Positions 50,226 through 61,896 are shown, counted from the first letter of the stretch. The stretch: DNA of 64,000 nucleotides from Petrolisthes cinctipes (GCA_033782935.1 JAWQEG010000261.1:248001-312000); one strand, 5' to 3'. Program-made: numbers and translations. Notes: generated by a model from the sequence alone, not told the origin.

Positions 50226-50515
50226 TTAATAGAAAGAGAGAGAGGGGGGAAGAGAAAGAGAAATAAAAGAAAAGAAAGAAAGAAGGAAGAACGATAAAGA
50301 GAATACAATAAAAGAGGGGGAAAAGAGAAAGAAAAGAGAACAAGAGAAAGAAAAAGAGAAGGAAAAGAAAGATAAATGAGAGAAATAAGATAAGAGGGAA
50401 AAAAGAGAAAGAAAAAGAGAGAACAAGAGAAAGAAAAAGAGAGAAAGAGAAAGAAAACAGGAGAAATTGATAAAGAGATAAAAATGAGAGAAAATAAGAG
50501 AGAGATATTCACCCT
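50226..50515. repeat. (GAAA)n-type purine-rich tract
   Basis: Imperfect GAGAAAGAAAAGAGAA words on the plus strand. Shadow frames on the minus strand are Ser/Phe/Leu-rich. Confidence 0.88.
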
Positions 50516-50610
50516 ACGACCTTCAACATAACACTGACCACCAACTCCCTCCATTCCAAAGTTCAGAGTTCCATATTATCGGTTCGAACCAACCAACTCA
50601 GATTACGAAA

Positions 50611-50770
50611 AGTGTGAAGCTTCGTATCCCAACAATTGAAGCTTAATTACTCTCTTCAACTTGGGATTCGACACGTGTGAAGCTTCGTATCTCAACAATT
50701 GAAGCTTAATTACTCCCTTCAACTTGGGATTCGACACGTGTGAACTCCGAATCGCAACAACTGAAGCTTA
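50611..50770. repeat. 63-bp tandem repeat, 2.6 copies
   Basis: GTGTGAAGCTTCGTATC starts units at 50612 and 50675, with a partial unit at 50738. Each ends CAACTTGGGATTCGACAC. Units 1 and 2 differ at only a few positions. Confidence 0.92.
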
Positions 50771-51341
<571 letters not shown>

Positions 51342-51489
51342 GTGTGTGTGTGTGTGAGAGAGATAAAAAAAAGAGAATGAGAGAGAGTGAGAAAGAATGT
51401 GAGTGCGAAAAAATGAGTGAGAAAAAAAAATGTGAAAGAGTGAGTGAGAAAAAAGTGTGAGAGAGAGAGAGTGAGAATAAAAGAGTGTG

Positions 51490-52815
51490 GGAAAGAGTGA
51501 GTCAGAAATAACTAATCCAAACGAGGCAGTTAGAGAATTTAGCGCGACGGAGAAATCCAGGACAGTTCGCTCCTCGGCTTCGAACTCATGACTGACAGCC
51601 AGAGGTCGAGAGTCACGGCTGGAGACTCTTGCAAAAACCTCCACTATGGTGCTGGCCACTGTTAAACCATCCATGATCTTAATTCCATTGACCTTAAGTA
51701 CAGGTGGAGGACTAGGAGAAAACTTCCCCACCATCTTACGGACTCTCCTGAACACTTGGGTGAGTGGAGTTTTAGTATTAATTGAAGGCACATAGGCCTT
51801 CCAAGATGCACATCGTGCCTCTTTTACAACTCGTCTAGTCCGAGCCCTTGCCCGTCGGAAGTCCTCTAAAAGAGTTGGGTCCCCACGATTGCGACGAAGG
51901 CGAGAGAAAGCAGCGCACTTCTCCCGCACAGCAGTGGTGCAGACTGGTGACCACCAAGGGACAGGACGTCTTGGAAAGTTGTCAGAAGTTTTAGGGATAG
52001 AGTTGAGAGTATCAGAGTGAAGCATATCAGTGAAATATGTTACAGCCTCGTCAGAGCTACCGAAATCTGCTACAGAAGAGACCGGAGAAGTTAGCTCTCT
52101 AAAAAACTGCCAGTCAGCCTTCTCTAATTTCCACCTAGGAAGACGAGGCTGTGGTTCGTACCTGTTACCTTCTAAAAGTATAGGGAAGTGGTCACTGCCA
52201 TATAAATCGGGCAACACTCTCCAAGTAAAATCCAACAGAGCACTGGGTGAACAGAGAGAAATGTCAATGGCGGTAAAAGTTCCTGTAGGGCTATTAAAAT
52301 GTGTCACATCTCCCGTATTTAAAACCCCTAATCCCTCATCCTCAATAAAAGATGCCAATAAAACACCCCTGGGGTTGACCAAACTGTTACCCCACAGAGG
52401 ATGACGACCATTAAAATCACCCAATAAAATAAAGAGAGAGGGAACGTCCTGTACAAGAGGGTTGAGATCACCCCTCTCAACAGCAACACTGGGAGGAAGG
52501 TATAGACTGCACACAGTGTACGGGCGACCCATAAAAACCTTAATTAACTGCAACAGCCTGAAGCGGAGTGTCAAGCTCCAGGCTCGTGCATGGAATATCT
52601 CAGCGAACTAGGATGGCAGAGCCACCATGGTTACCCTGCCCTTCAAATTAATTGGAATAAAATGCAGAGTATGCTGGAGGACTGACAGGAATGTAGTCCC
52701 CAAGCATTGTCTCTTGGAGAGAAACACATGCAGGAGAGAAGCTAGAGAGAAGAACGCGCAGTTCTTCCCAAGAGGCACGCAAGCCACGGCAATTCCACTG
52801 AAGGACCTTGAACAG
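51490..52815 (-). pseudogene. Endonuclease and RT linker of the I/R1-like element
   Basis: VLQWNCRGLRASWEELRVLL (about 52820-52760) opens the endonuclease. After a frameshift near 52590 the frame continues with YLPPSVAVERGDLN, LLGDFNGRHPLWG, DISLCSPSALLDFTW and LYGSDHFPILL (about 52480-52170). The linker WSPVCTTAVREKC, FRRARARTRRVVKEA leads toward the RT, but the sequence becomes microsatellite after RTVLDFSVALNS (about 51500). The later part of this long frame (Ser/Leu repeats) is just translated (GA)n. Confidence 0.82.
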
Positions 52816-52859
52816 TGTTACTTTAGTACAGATCTTTGGGAAGCCTCACGGAGGGACTT

Positions 52860-53860
52860 CCCACTACCACCTTGACCAGAGGGTTTACTCAAACGCCAAG
52901 TTTTGTCTAATCCTGGGACACTAGAAGAAGAGAGAAACCCAACGAAAAGTACTTGGGGCAATAATTGGGACCCGTAGACGAGTCCCTGAAGCATCTGATA
53001 TGTTAGAAGGTGAAGGCAGATGAGCAGGGATATGCTTTGAAGCAACCACATTGGTATTGTCCTTTACAGCAGTGGTATCACTGACACAGGCAGATACATC
53101 AACATCCATAATACAGGTGGAAGAATCACTCCACTGCTCAAGCGGAAGAGAAACTGTATCTTTTGAAGTCACAATATCCTTGGCATCCACATTCACTTCA
53201 CGTCATTCCGATATTCCCAAAGGAAGATTGCGAGGGAGAAATTCATCAGAGCCACGAGAACGCTTCTGGTGAAATTGAGAGGAAAATATTGATGAGTTTA
53301 CAGAGATGGTTGCTTTGCAAGGAGGTATGTACGTCCATGGAGTCAAGTGTCTCAGAGGAACCACAAAGACGTCTCTGTTGCAATTTAGTTTACTTGGGTT
53401 TCCTTTTAGGAGAGCGTGTGGCAGCGTGAAGCTCTACCACATGGTCACCTTTAGCTAAAGCCTGAGAATTGTCATCAGTTGATGGGTCACCAGAATGAAT
53501 GTCTGATACAGTTTCCAAGACAGAGAAACTGTTATGTAGTGAAACCGTAGAAACGTTCTCACTAGAGTAAGAAGCAGCTGTTTCTTGAGAGAGTTGAGAG
53601 GGTGCTGCAACAGATTTATATGATGTAGACTTGGAATGATGAGGGCGAAGGGAGGAGGCGTATGTCCTAACACCACCATCTTTTTGATGCCTGAAGTTTA
53701 GTTGCCTGTCTGGCACTACCAATGCTGATGATGAATTGGGAGTTAGCCAAGTGGTGGATATCCTGCTCGAGGAGGTATAGCCATGACTGATAGTGCTGGA
53801 CCAGGGTCCAAGGACTGTTTGAGAGCAACTGAATAGAGTTCGAACTAGTGAATTTTCCAA
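52860..53860 (-). pseudogene. ORF1 (gag-like) remnant of the I/R1-like element
   Basis: Two frames (53860-53390 and 53196-52921) carry Ser/Thr-rich sequence with SVLETVSDIHSGD, which resembles the FSVLxxxxD motif near the end of many non-LTR ORF1 proteins, and a basic SPKRKPK end. No CCHC knuckles are visible. A stop and shift lie near 53390. Confidence 0.55.
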
Positions 53861-53970
53861 ACCATTCTCAACGTTGAGAGAGGTTTAGAACACTCACTTT
53901 TTCGAACTCTATTTAGTTACTTTCCAACAGTCCTTGAACCTTTGTCCAGCACTATCAGCCATGGCTGTAC
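53776..53970. repeat. Long hairpin at the 5' end of the I/R1-like element
   Basis: An arm at 53776-53863 is inverted at 53882-53970 with roughly 85 percent identity by eye, around an 18-bp centre containing CTCAACGTTGAG. The left arm encodes the ORF1 start (minus strand). Head-to-head insertion of two copies, or inversion during target-primed reverse transcription, could create this. Confidence 0.75.
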
Positions 53971-54534
53971 AGTCCCGAACTTATGGAAGGGAAACACCAC
54001 CATCGTCCAAACAAGCACATCCACGGTTGTTTCTACTCGGCGAGTTATTGGAGAGAGGGCGAGAGTAAGGGAGAGGGGGGTGGGGTGTTCGAATCATATT
54101 GAACCATATAATTGCCACCATTCGGTTCAGTTTGAACAGCTTAGGATTCCCTTCTTTTATTCATGTTTACCTGTTAATAAACATCAGCTAATCTTCTATA
54201 TTTTTTTCTTTTTAGTAACATAATATCCTGGTCTCCTCAGATGTTGATATTTATAATATAACATCTCCTTTCAACTCTATTGTTACCAAGTTATATAACA
54301 AGGTACATGAGGGCAGTAAACTTTGCCTCTTATCTAAAGTTAACCTAGTAGTAGTCAGTTGCTGTTAATTATCGTATTAAACAACTGTGTAACTAAATTG
54401 CAAACATCTTTAGACAGTGAGATACTTGAATATATGTTTTCTTTCAAGTAAATGTGTAGGCAAATAACAATCATCATCATTATATTTCTGTTGCACTACT
54501 TTATTAACCGACTTCATAACAATGTAGACAGGTG
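53971..54534. other. No gene seen
   Basis: AT-rich DNA; the 93-codon frame at 53942-54223 starts inside the hairpin arm and has no domain. Confidence 0.5.
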
Positions 54535-54683
54535 TGACAGGAACGAGATGACGATGACATCCACTTCACATATGAATGTTAACTATGTCATGCAATACAA
54601 TACTTCATAATGCTGTAAGACCCGTGTGGCAGGAACAAGATGACGATGATATGCATATTAACTATGTCATGCAATACAATACC
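54535..54683. repeat. Tandem duplication of about 90 bp
   Basis: GGAACGAGATGACGATGA...TTAACTATGTCATGCAATAC at 54538-54605 recurs at 54629-54682 with a shortened middle. Confidence 0.8.
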
Positions 54684-54797
54684 TTTAAAACTTCAGGCAA
54701 TTATTTAATCACTACGTTTATTCGAAAATTACAGAGTGACTATGTATACTTGAGCAATATAAATTTTTTTATGTTCATATTGACACATCTCATAAAT

Positions 54798-57330
54798 TCG
54801 GCTACGTCTAATGTCTGCTCTGTTGCAAGATGATGACGATGATGCAGAGCAGATAACTGAGGAAAAGTTGCGCCGTGCTCTCTCTTGGGATAGAGCTTCT
54901 TCCCCTGGTGATGATGGCATTACTTATGCTGTGCTGCACCTACTTCAACAAGTTCCTGGGAACCCTCTACTTCAACTGTACAGTACAATCTTTGTCTTCG
55001 TGACGGTTGTGTACCACGAGCCTGGACCAGCAGCACAATAATATCCATCCCTAAGCCCGGCACTGCGAAGTTCAGGCCTATTTCCCTTATATCCTATTTT
55101 TGTAAGGTTATGGAGAGAATCTTACTCAATCATCTCATGTACAGACTGCAGGATCGCCTTTCTCCATGGCTGTTTGGTTTCCTTCCCCAGAGGAGCACAC
55201 ACCACTGCCTAATCGACCTATACTCTCGCCTTTCCAGGGACAGTGTGGTGGTCTTCAGTGACCTTCGAAGTGCCTTCGATGTTGCTAATAGAGACATCAT
55301 TTTGGATCAACTGGTTGACTTTGGGATAAAGGGTAATCTACTACGGTGGATTCTAGGCTACCTGAGTAATAGGACCTCCCGTGTGTTTTTCAGTGGTGCG
55401 CTCAGTCCTTTGTGCAGTTTTCATCTTGGTACGCCTCAATGGGGTGTTCTCAGCCCATTGTTATTTAATATTCTGATGCATCGGCTACTTACTTCTCTCC
55501 ATGATATTCTTGGAACTACAATTACGTGCTATGCTGATGATATATGTGTTCATTCTACTTCACTAAGGGATCTCCAGCTGTTTCTTGACTCCTTCTCTGT
55601 GTCCTCCTCTCACTGTGGCATTATTGTCTCACCAGATAAGAGCAGAATATTCACCTGCCGCCTTCCTCAAACTCGGCCAGTGTTCACCATTGGAGGGACT
55701 GTCATTCCCATGTGTTCCCAGTACCGCTACCTGGGTGCACCAGTCAATATTTGGCCGATTGTCCCTGCCAGACCTCAAGACCATCCCTTTGTCCAGGACT
55801 TGTTGGGTCGTCTCCAGCGCCGACTTACACTACTTCAATGGCTCTCTAACAACTCTTCAGGCATCTCCATCCCAGTAGCCAGGACCATCTATATTGCTTT
55901 TATCCGTTCAGTTGTTGATTATCACTCCCCTGCTTTGATTCAACTTCTCAGGGCTACTCTGGAAACTTTAGACAAATTTCAGAATAGAGCAATGAGAATA
56001 ATTCTCGATTGTCCAATGTCGACCAGGATAGTGAACATGGAGCGTGAGTTGCGTCTTCCCCCATTAGGTGAGATAATTTATTGTAATGTTACTTGCTTTA
56101 CTGTCAAGTGCCTCCATTTCCCACATCTTTCACCCCATTACTCTCAGTTAGTCAAGACTTCTCTTAGACCAAACTCCCCTGTCCCTCCCACACTGCCTGC
56201 TGGACGTACTCTTATAAGGTCTGTTTCCTCTATGCTTTGTAGTCTTAATGTAGATATAATGGTTGCAGACGTCCCCCCAGGGCCCCCTCCATGGATGCTA
56301 CCAACACCTGATGTTAGCTTCAAGTCGAAACTGCCTTCTCTACAGCGGCAGTTGGCCCTGGAACACATAGAAACAGTGACGTCCTCCATCACAGATCCAT
56401 ACTGCCTCTACACTGATGGCTCATTGCAAGTGGATGGTACAGCAGGTTGTGCCGTTTTCTCACTTGACATGATGTCACCTCCAGGGGGTTGGGTTGGACG
56501 TCGTCTCTGTAACCACTCTAGCTCAACATTGTGTGAACTGTATGCCATTTTGGATGCTGTTAGTCTTGTTTGTCAATGTGGAGTGAATGCTACCCTTTAT
56601 TTGTGACTCCAAACCTGCCCTTCATTCCCTCTCTAGTGTTCAGCCCACACATTCTACTGTTATTCAGCAGATTTTATCGTTTTTGGTCTTTTTGCTTCAT
56701 CGTAACTTTTTTTATGGGTTTATATGGGTGCCATCCCACGTAGGTTTATGTCACAATGATACAGTTGACAGACTCGCAAAGGAAGCCTGCCATCTGCCTC
56801 CTCGTGGTGTTGGACGTCCTCTCTCCCTGACATGTTACCTCTCTAAAGTCCGCTTTCCTCCTTGTACAGCGATGCAGGGATCCAGAGAGGCCTTTCAGCA
56901 TCTCAATCACTCATTACGGGTCTGTCTGCCATCACAAATATTCCTACTGTCGTCGAGGCCTCACTGTTCGGAGGCACAATGTAGTCTCTGCTCGTTTGAG
57001 GCTTGGCTACCGGCCACCGTGGCAGGTTGCTGGGATGCAGGGTGAGCCTCCCTTTACTGAGTGTCGCTTGTGTCGAGCGCCTCGTGCTAACACTATAGAG
57101 CACTATTGCCTGGCCTGCCCCACTGTCCGACACTTGCTGCCCCGGGGCCTGCCACTTGATGTGGTTTGTCGACACCTGCTGAACCATCAGGTTTGGGGGG
57201 AACTTCTGGTACGCCACCCTCGTTTTGGTGGATTTAAATAGGTCATGATGTAAATATTTGTGTGTATGCTTGTGCTTCATTCTGTTATGTTTCGTGATCT
57301 GTGTGTGTGTGTGTGTGTGTGTTGTTACAA
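54798..57330 (+). mobile_element. I-like non-LTR retrotransposon, copy 2
   Basis: It matches copy 1 from 6752 onward (GGCTACGTCTAATGTCTGCT), so it is 5'-truncated about 1.07 kb further than copy 1. It ends in the same 3' untranslated region followed by (GT)n at 57299-57321, not a poly(A). By eye identity with copy 1 is above 90 percent. Confidence 0.9.
54811..57241 (+). pseudogene. RT-RNase H-CCHC polyprotein of copy 2, frameshifted
   Basis: The RT begins at 54811 but a 5-bp insertion (CAGTA) at about 54980 shifts the frame. The main frame 55110-56606 holds DLRSAFDVANRD, GTPQWGVLSPLLFN, the active site YADD (about 55530) and RNase H up to CELYAI. A shift near 56590 moves to FICDSKPALHS, and another near 56870 to the final CRLC...H...C knuckle (56996-57241). 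RNase H TDGSLQVDG is intact. Unlike copy 1 it keeps the Gln codon at 55436, but it has lost frame integrity in three places. Confidence 0.88.
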
Positions 57331-57935
57331 CCCCAGTGTTTGGCTTGTTTATGTCTAGGGGAAGATTAGGGGTTGTGAACAGCTAGAGTATAACTCTAGT
57401 GGATATGTTACTGTAATTAGTGGAGTTACAACTTTTCAAATGGAACGGGAACGGGAGAGAGTAATGTAAACGAATGGCTAATGATTTTAACATGTATAAT
57501 ATTACCATCACCAAATAAGTATAATATTTACAATTAAACAAAACAGCAATATTAATTATGTTAACGTTAACAGACACAAAATTACACCAATTAGAACACT
57601 AAAATAATAGAACACAATTATATCAGAGTTAAACAGAATAGAGTATATCAGCAAGAGAAGCAGAGATAAACAGCAGAGATAGTATGCAATGATGGAGTGA
57701 GAGAATATCTCGTCACTATTCAGTCATTGCTTGCTTGTTGGATTTATTGGCTATCAACCAGTGGCATATAGCCAAAGGTCATTAAGCCAATGGATCCATT
57801 TTATTATATCAATCTATATTAGGTCATAAACTTAGTGTTGTCTCCCTCAGAAAACTCATCAGTTTGTTTATAATATTCTTATCATCTGATAGAATATTTT
57901 TGAGGGTGAAAGCAATATTTTTACGTTGGAAATAT
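57331..57935. other. No gene seen
   Basis: AT-rich DNA between copy 2 and the DIRS end; no supported feature. Confidence 0.5.
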
Positions 57936-58348
57936 TAGTGCATTTGTCGCGGCTTCTAGCCGCTTAAATTGTATTTATTGGTTGTGAAACCAGCACAGCT
58001 GTTTGCTATAGAATAGGCCCCTTCACAAGCCCAGGCCCCGTATAGGCATAATCTGGGTTGGAAGGGTCAATTCCGTGACGTTCATCAGAAGTAAATAAAA
58101 TTCAAATCTGGCGCTGTACTGATAGTGGAGCCACCTGGTGGTGGTGAGGTGAGGTATTAAGCCCCTCCTCCGCTGAATACCGCTCGCCCACTCCAATGAG
58201 AAAGAAGTGAGTGCCTGGCGCATCGGGAGGTGGGTGGGACAGTAGAAGCTGTGCTGGTTTCACAACCAATAAATACAATTTAAGCGGCTAGAAGCCGCGA
58301 CAAATGCACTATTATTGGTATAGTGAAACCAGCACAGCTGTTTGCTAT
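57936..58348. repeat. DIRS right-end inverted repeat and end-word duplication
   Basis: A perfect 65-bp inverted repeat (57936-58000, 58247-58311; contains GGCTTCTAGCCGCTTAAATT) encloses a 246-bp spacer. GTGAAACCAGCACAGCTGTT plus TGCTAT occurs in the same orientation at 57984-58009 and 58323-58348. DIRS elements carry inverted terminal repeats and an internal complementary region that copies their outer edges, needed for making a circular DNA. This arrangement fits that design. The left terminal repeat lies beyond 64000. Confidence 0.8.
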
Positions 58349-58937
58349 GCATGCGATGCGGTAGGTGGGAGGTGAGGTGGAGGCAATCACGTGCTAGTTA
58401 AGAGTGGTTGAGAGCGGAGGGCAGGAAAGGTAACCGAGCCCGGTAAGGCAGCAGCTAACGCCCCTCCCGACACTGGCTAGGTGAAAAGCCGTGGTGGGGG
58501 AGAAGTAGCTTATACCATATAACCGTAGACCATTCTGTTATAGACCAGAATTGTTACACATAAAGTCTTTATAGGTAGACTCGAGGGTTCGGGCCTAGGA
58601 GAGGAGGGGGGAGGTGCCCATGGCAACTCCCCCCCCCCCTTTCCCCCCCCCTTCCCCCCCCCCCCTTATTCAAGTCTTCTGAGTTAGGGCTATGGCCCTC
58701 GCTCAGGTAATGTGATCCCGAGGGGATGAAGGAGGACACTAGGATCCAGATATCCTGTGTAATAATATCTCCTGTCACTCATCGTAGTTAAATAATTGTT
58801 TGGAAAATGAATACACAAGAATTCCGTAACAATGTAATTTATTTTAGACTCTCTTTCACCATATGTACACGTGAAGAATGGGGATGAGTATGAAGCTGTA
58901 CAAGATGTGGATGAGGTATGGGATGATGTGACGGGAC
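58349..58937. other. DIRS 3' untranslated region with poly(C) tracts
   Basis: No gene. C-homopolymers of 9-13 bases lie at 58630-58667; on the minus strand four G runs could form a G-quadruplex. Confidence 0.6.
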
Positions 58938-59985
58938 TTAAATCACCCGACCTTTTCTCTTCGGGCGGCCCCTCCCCCCCATGTGTCTCCCGCGGGGACC
59001 CTGGGGAATAGGAGGTGGAGTACCCATAGCCACACAGGGGGTAGGGGAGAGCGAGTGGAACAGGTACCTCGTCCTGAAGGAGGAAGTGGACGCCCAGCCC
59101 CCTAAATCCCTGACCCTCTCCACCGAGTGAGTCCTGAGGAAGGCGAGGGAGGCGGCCACGCCCCTAACGCTGTGAGCCCTCGGGGCGTGTCCGGGATCCC
59201 CGTTCTCTATCACTCGGCAGAGAAGGCGAGCGATTGACCTAGGGAAGAGAGGGTTACCGGACCTAGAGTTGTAGAAGAGGTGGTCCGGAGAAGCCCCTCT
59301 CGTCGCCTCCACGTATGCAACAAAGGCGTGGACTGGGCAGAGGGGGTGGAAATTTCCATCCCTCAGGAACGAGGGTACTGCGAGAGGGCCAATTCTGTCG
59401 TCAGCCTGCTCGTTCTTAGCTAGAAAAGCAGGAGAGGGGGAAATGGTTAAGGAAGTAAGGTTAGGGGTTACTGAAGAAAAGGCTGTGTGACGGGTCAGGG
59501 CTGCCAACTGAGAAGCCCTGTAACCTGTAGCTAAGGCGAGCAGGAAGAGAGCTTTCTGGAGGAGGTGACAAACCTCCAGAGGGACCCCCTCGAAGGTCAG
59601 GTAGGAAAGGACACGATGAAGGGACCAGGAGGGTGTCTGGGCCCGGTGAGGTGCGGTCCCCGCCCGAATCCCCATCCTCAGGAGAGAGAGAGGCCTCTCC
59701 AAAACCTTAATGTTAAAACCCAGGAGGAGGGGATCAGACAGGGCTGCGTGATGCGCAAGCACCGTCGCCGGGGCCCTGTTGGTGGAATCGGCGAGCCACG
59801 TGAGGAATTCCAGGACTGTGTCCTCCGAGATGACCCTGGAGGGGTGTCTTCGCAAGAAGTCCTGGAATCTTTTCCAGCACGATTCGTATTGTCGCACCGA
59901 AGACTGACGATGAGCCCTCAACATCTTGTCCACTGTCTCCTTAGTGAACCTTTTGCTGAGGACTCCCCGTAGAAACTCCAAGCGT
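58938..59985 (-). CDS. DIRS tyrosine recombinase (integrase function)
   Basis: It catalyses site-specific joining of the circular DIRS DNA to the genome. The N-terminal SAM-like part begins LEFLRGVLSKRFTKETVDK and VRQYESCWKRFQDFLRR (about 59985-59860). Catalytic residues follow: Arg in GYRASQLAAL (about 59515), the His-x-x-Arg of AHSVRGVAAS (about 59175), Trp in LGGWAST and the likely Tyr nucleophile in FRTRYLF (about 59070). The C-terminus is basic (GRPKRKGRVI). The frame stays open upstream to 61217, but that part lies antiphase over the RT gene and is probably a shadow. The true start is therefore not fixed. It overlaps the end of the RT frame by about 70 bp, as in other DIRS elements. Confidence 0.88.
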
Positions 59986-61858
59986 GTAGTTTCAGTGACG
60001 CTTGGAGTGGTGCAGACAGGGTGCTGGAGAGGCACGCCGATCCCAACTGAAGGGGATGCGGGCACCACCGGGACAACTCTCCGAACCACGGCTGTGCTGG
60101 CCAGAGGGGGGCTATGAGGAGAACCCTCCCCCTGAAAGTGCGCAGCTTGAGGATCGCCTTCAGGAGGACTGAAGTGGCTGGGGGTGGGAAGAGGTAGAGA
60201 TGACCCCACCTGTTCCAGTCCTCCGTGAAGGCGTCCGGGCCTCCCGCCTCTGTTCTGGATGAGAAAGTCAGGAACAGAGGGAGTAGGGCCGTGGATGGGG
60301 AGGCGAATAGGTCCACCTCCGGTGTCCCGTAGCGAAGGCAGAGAGACTCGAACACAAGGGGACGCAGTTGCCACTCGACTGACGTCCCCCTGAACCTGGA
60401 TAGGGCGTCCGCCCAATCGTTCTCCCGCCCTGGCACGTAGCGGGCCGAGAGGTGAATGTCCCTCTTGGCCGCTATTGCGAAAATCTGTTCTGACAGGGAC
60501 AGGAGAATTTCCGACCGTACGGTGCCCTGTTTCTGTAGGCACTGCACGGCCGCAACGTTGTCCATATCGAAGCGGACGCCTATCCTGGCAAACTGGGGGT
60601 GTCTGTTGAGCCATTCCTTCGCTACCATCAACTCCCGGGCGTTGATGTGCAGTAGCCTTTCCCCTTCCTTCCATCCCCCGCACCGTTGATGTCCCAGGCA
60701 AGACTGGTATCCCCAGCCTACGTCCGATGCGTCTGTCGCCACCGTAATCCCCGGGGGAGGGAACACCCAGGGGACCCGCTGACGCAGGGCACCGGGACGT
60801 AGCCAGGGGCGAAGGAGGTGGTGGAGAGAGGGGGACACTTGCCTGGGAAGGTCCCTGTGTGCGGGGGACAGGTGGAGGTTTACCTCCCGCGTCAGCCTCC
60901 TGTGTTTCAATCGTCCCAGGGGCATTGCAGGGGCCGCGAAATTTAGGGACTCGAGCAATGATTCCCACTGGCGGCGAGAGAAAGTACGGGAAAAATGCGC
61001 CTGGCGGACGTGGCGGAGGGTCCGGCGGGCGTTGTCTGGAGCGAGAGAGAGGGTGGCCGAAAGAGAGTCCCACTCTATTCCTAGCCAACACAGCTTGCGA
61101 GTGGGGGTGAGAGAGGACTTGGGGATGTTCAACAGAAACCCCATTTCCTCTAGCACTCCCCTCGCTACCCGGACGTTGTTTGCTACCTGCTCCTTGGAAG
61201 GGGCGTGAAGCAACCAATCGTCCAGGTACATGAGGGTGGGGACACCCGCCTCTGCCAGACGGGATGCCACCACCCTCACGAGTTTTGTGAAGACTCGCGG
61301 AGCTAGAGAAAGACCGAAAGGGAGCCTGGTAAACTGGAACGTCTCGGTCCCTACCTGGAAGGCCAGAAAGCGGCGAAACCTGGGGTGGATCGGGACGTGC
61401 CAGTACGCATCCTTGAGATCCAGGGATGCTAACCAGTCTCCCTTCCTCAGAACTGTGCGGACCTGAGCAACCGAAACCATCCTGAAATGTAACGTTTTCA
61501 CGAATTTGTTTAGCTTGCTCAGGTCCATCACCAATCTCGTTTTTCCCTGATCCTTTTTGGGGACCGTGAATAAACGAGAAAGAAAGACCCTTCCCGTCGC
61601 CCGCTCCACTACCCCTTTTTCCCGCATTTCTAACACATGCGGGACGACCGAAAGTGACACTTTGGTTGAGGCAGGAGGTAGACGTAGTGGCTGTAACGGG
61701 AGAAGACAGGTGTCAGTGAGAGTACCGTTAATCCTAATCCCCCGGGGCCCGAGGGACCCGGGGTGGTTGGTGGGTGAATGACAGGAGAGGCAGAGATTTT
61801 GACCGCAAGGGAAAATCTGATTTTGACCTAACGGTAGCCCAAGGACGGGATTAGGCAT
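59918..61858 (-). CDS. DIRS reverse transcriptase / RNase H
   Basis: This single open frame of 646 codons copies element RNA and removes the RNA strand. RT landmarks are VPKKDQGKTRLVMDLSKLN, SLDLKDAYWHVPIH, FQFTRLPFGLSLAP and the active site YLDD (about 61222-61233). RNase H has TDASDVGWGYQ, NARELMVAKEW, DMDNVAAVQCL and DWADALSRF. The C-terminal 150 residues (YGTPEVDLFAS, YLFPPPATSVLLKAI, LIAPLWPAQPWF) are the region compared with a methyltransferase in DIRS elements. The first ATG in this frame is at 61858. However, splicing a 69-nt intron (61896-61828) would instead start it at ATG 61918 (MALDYCSG...) or join it to the ORF1 frame. No internal stop, so probably functional. Confidence 0.92.
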   Translation of the reverse strand: MPNPVLGLPLGQNQIFPCGQNLCLSCHSPTNHPGSLGPRGIRINGTLTDTCLLPLQPLRLPPASTKVSLSVVPHVLEMREKGVVERATGRVFLSRLFTVPKKDQGKTRLVMDLSKLNKFVKTLHFRMVSVAQVRTVLRKGDWLASLDLKDAYWHVPIHPRFRRFLAFQVGTETFQFTRLPFGLSLAPRVFTKLVRVVASRLAEAGVPTLMYLDDWLLHAPSKEQVANNVRVARGVLEEMGFLLNIPKSSLTPTRKLCWLGIEWDSLSATLSLAPDNARRTLRHVRQAHFSRTFSRRQWESLLESLNFAAPAMPLGRLKHRRLTREVNLHLSPAHRDLPRQVSPSLHHLLRPWLRPGALRQRVPWVFPPPGITVATDASDVGWGYQSCLGHQRCGGWKEGERLLHINARELMVAKEWLNRHPQFARIGVRFDMDNVAAVQCLQKQGTVRSEILLSLSEQIFAIAAKRDIHLSARYVPGRENDWADALSRFRGTSVEWQLRPLVFESLCLRYGTPEVDLFASPSTALLPLFLTFSSRTEAGGPDAFTEDWNRWGHLYLFPPPATSVLLKAILKLRTFRGRVLLIAPLWPAQPWFGELSRWCPHPLQLGSACLSSTLSAPLQASLKLHAWSFYGESSAKGSLRRQWTRC

Positions 61859-61896
61859 AATTCATATGTCAGAAAGTAAGGATGACAGTTACTCAC
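61828..61896 (-). other. Intron 3, between ORF1 and the RT frame (69 nt)
   Basis: The donor is TTCCG|GTGAGTAAC and the acceptor GGGCTACCGTTAG|GTC, with CCTAATC upstream of the acceptor. Splicing puts the RT in the same frame as ORF1, separated by the ORF1 TGA and 36 open codons. It is short but within the range of arthropod introns. Confidence 0.65.

Larger units (their letters stand above)
51490..53863 (-). mobile_element. I/R1-like non-LTR retrotransposon, 3' part lost
   Basis: On the minus strand an ORF1 region (53860-52860) is followed by an endonuclease starting QWNCRGLR (about 52800) and the N-terminal RT linker, which dissolves into GA-rich microsatellite at about 51490. The RT palm and 3' end are missing. 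At its 5' end an inverted copy of the ORF1 start lies immediately outside (53882-53970). Confidence 0.8.

Noticed and set aside
50575..50600. tRNA B-box (GGTTCGAACC)
   Set aside because: The palindromic word stands alone; no A-box or acceptor stem is present at the required distances.
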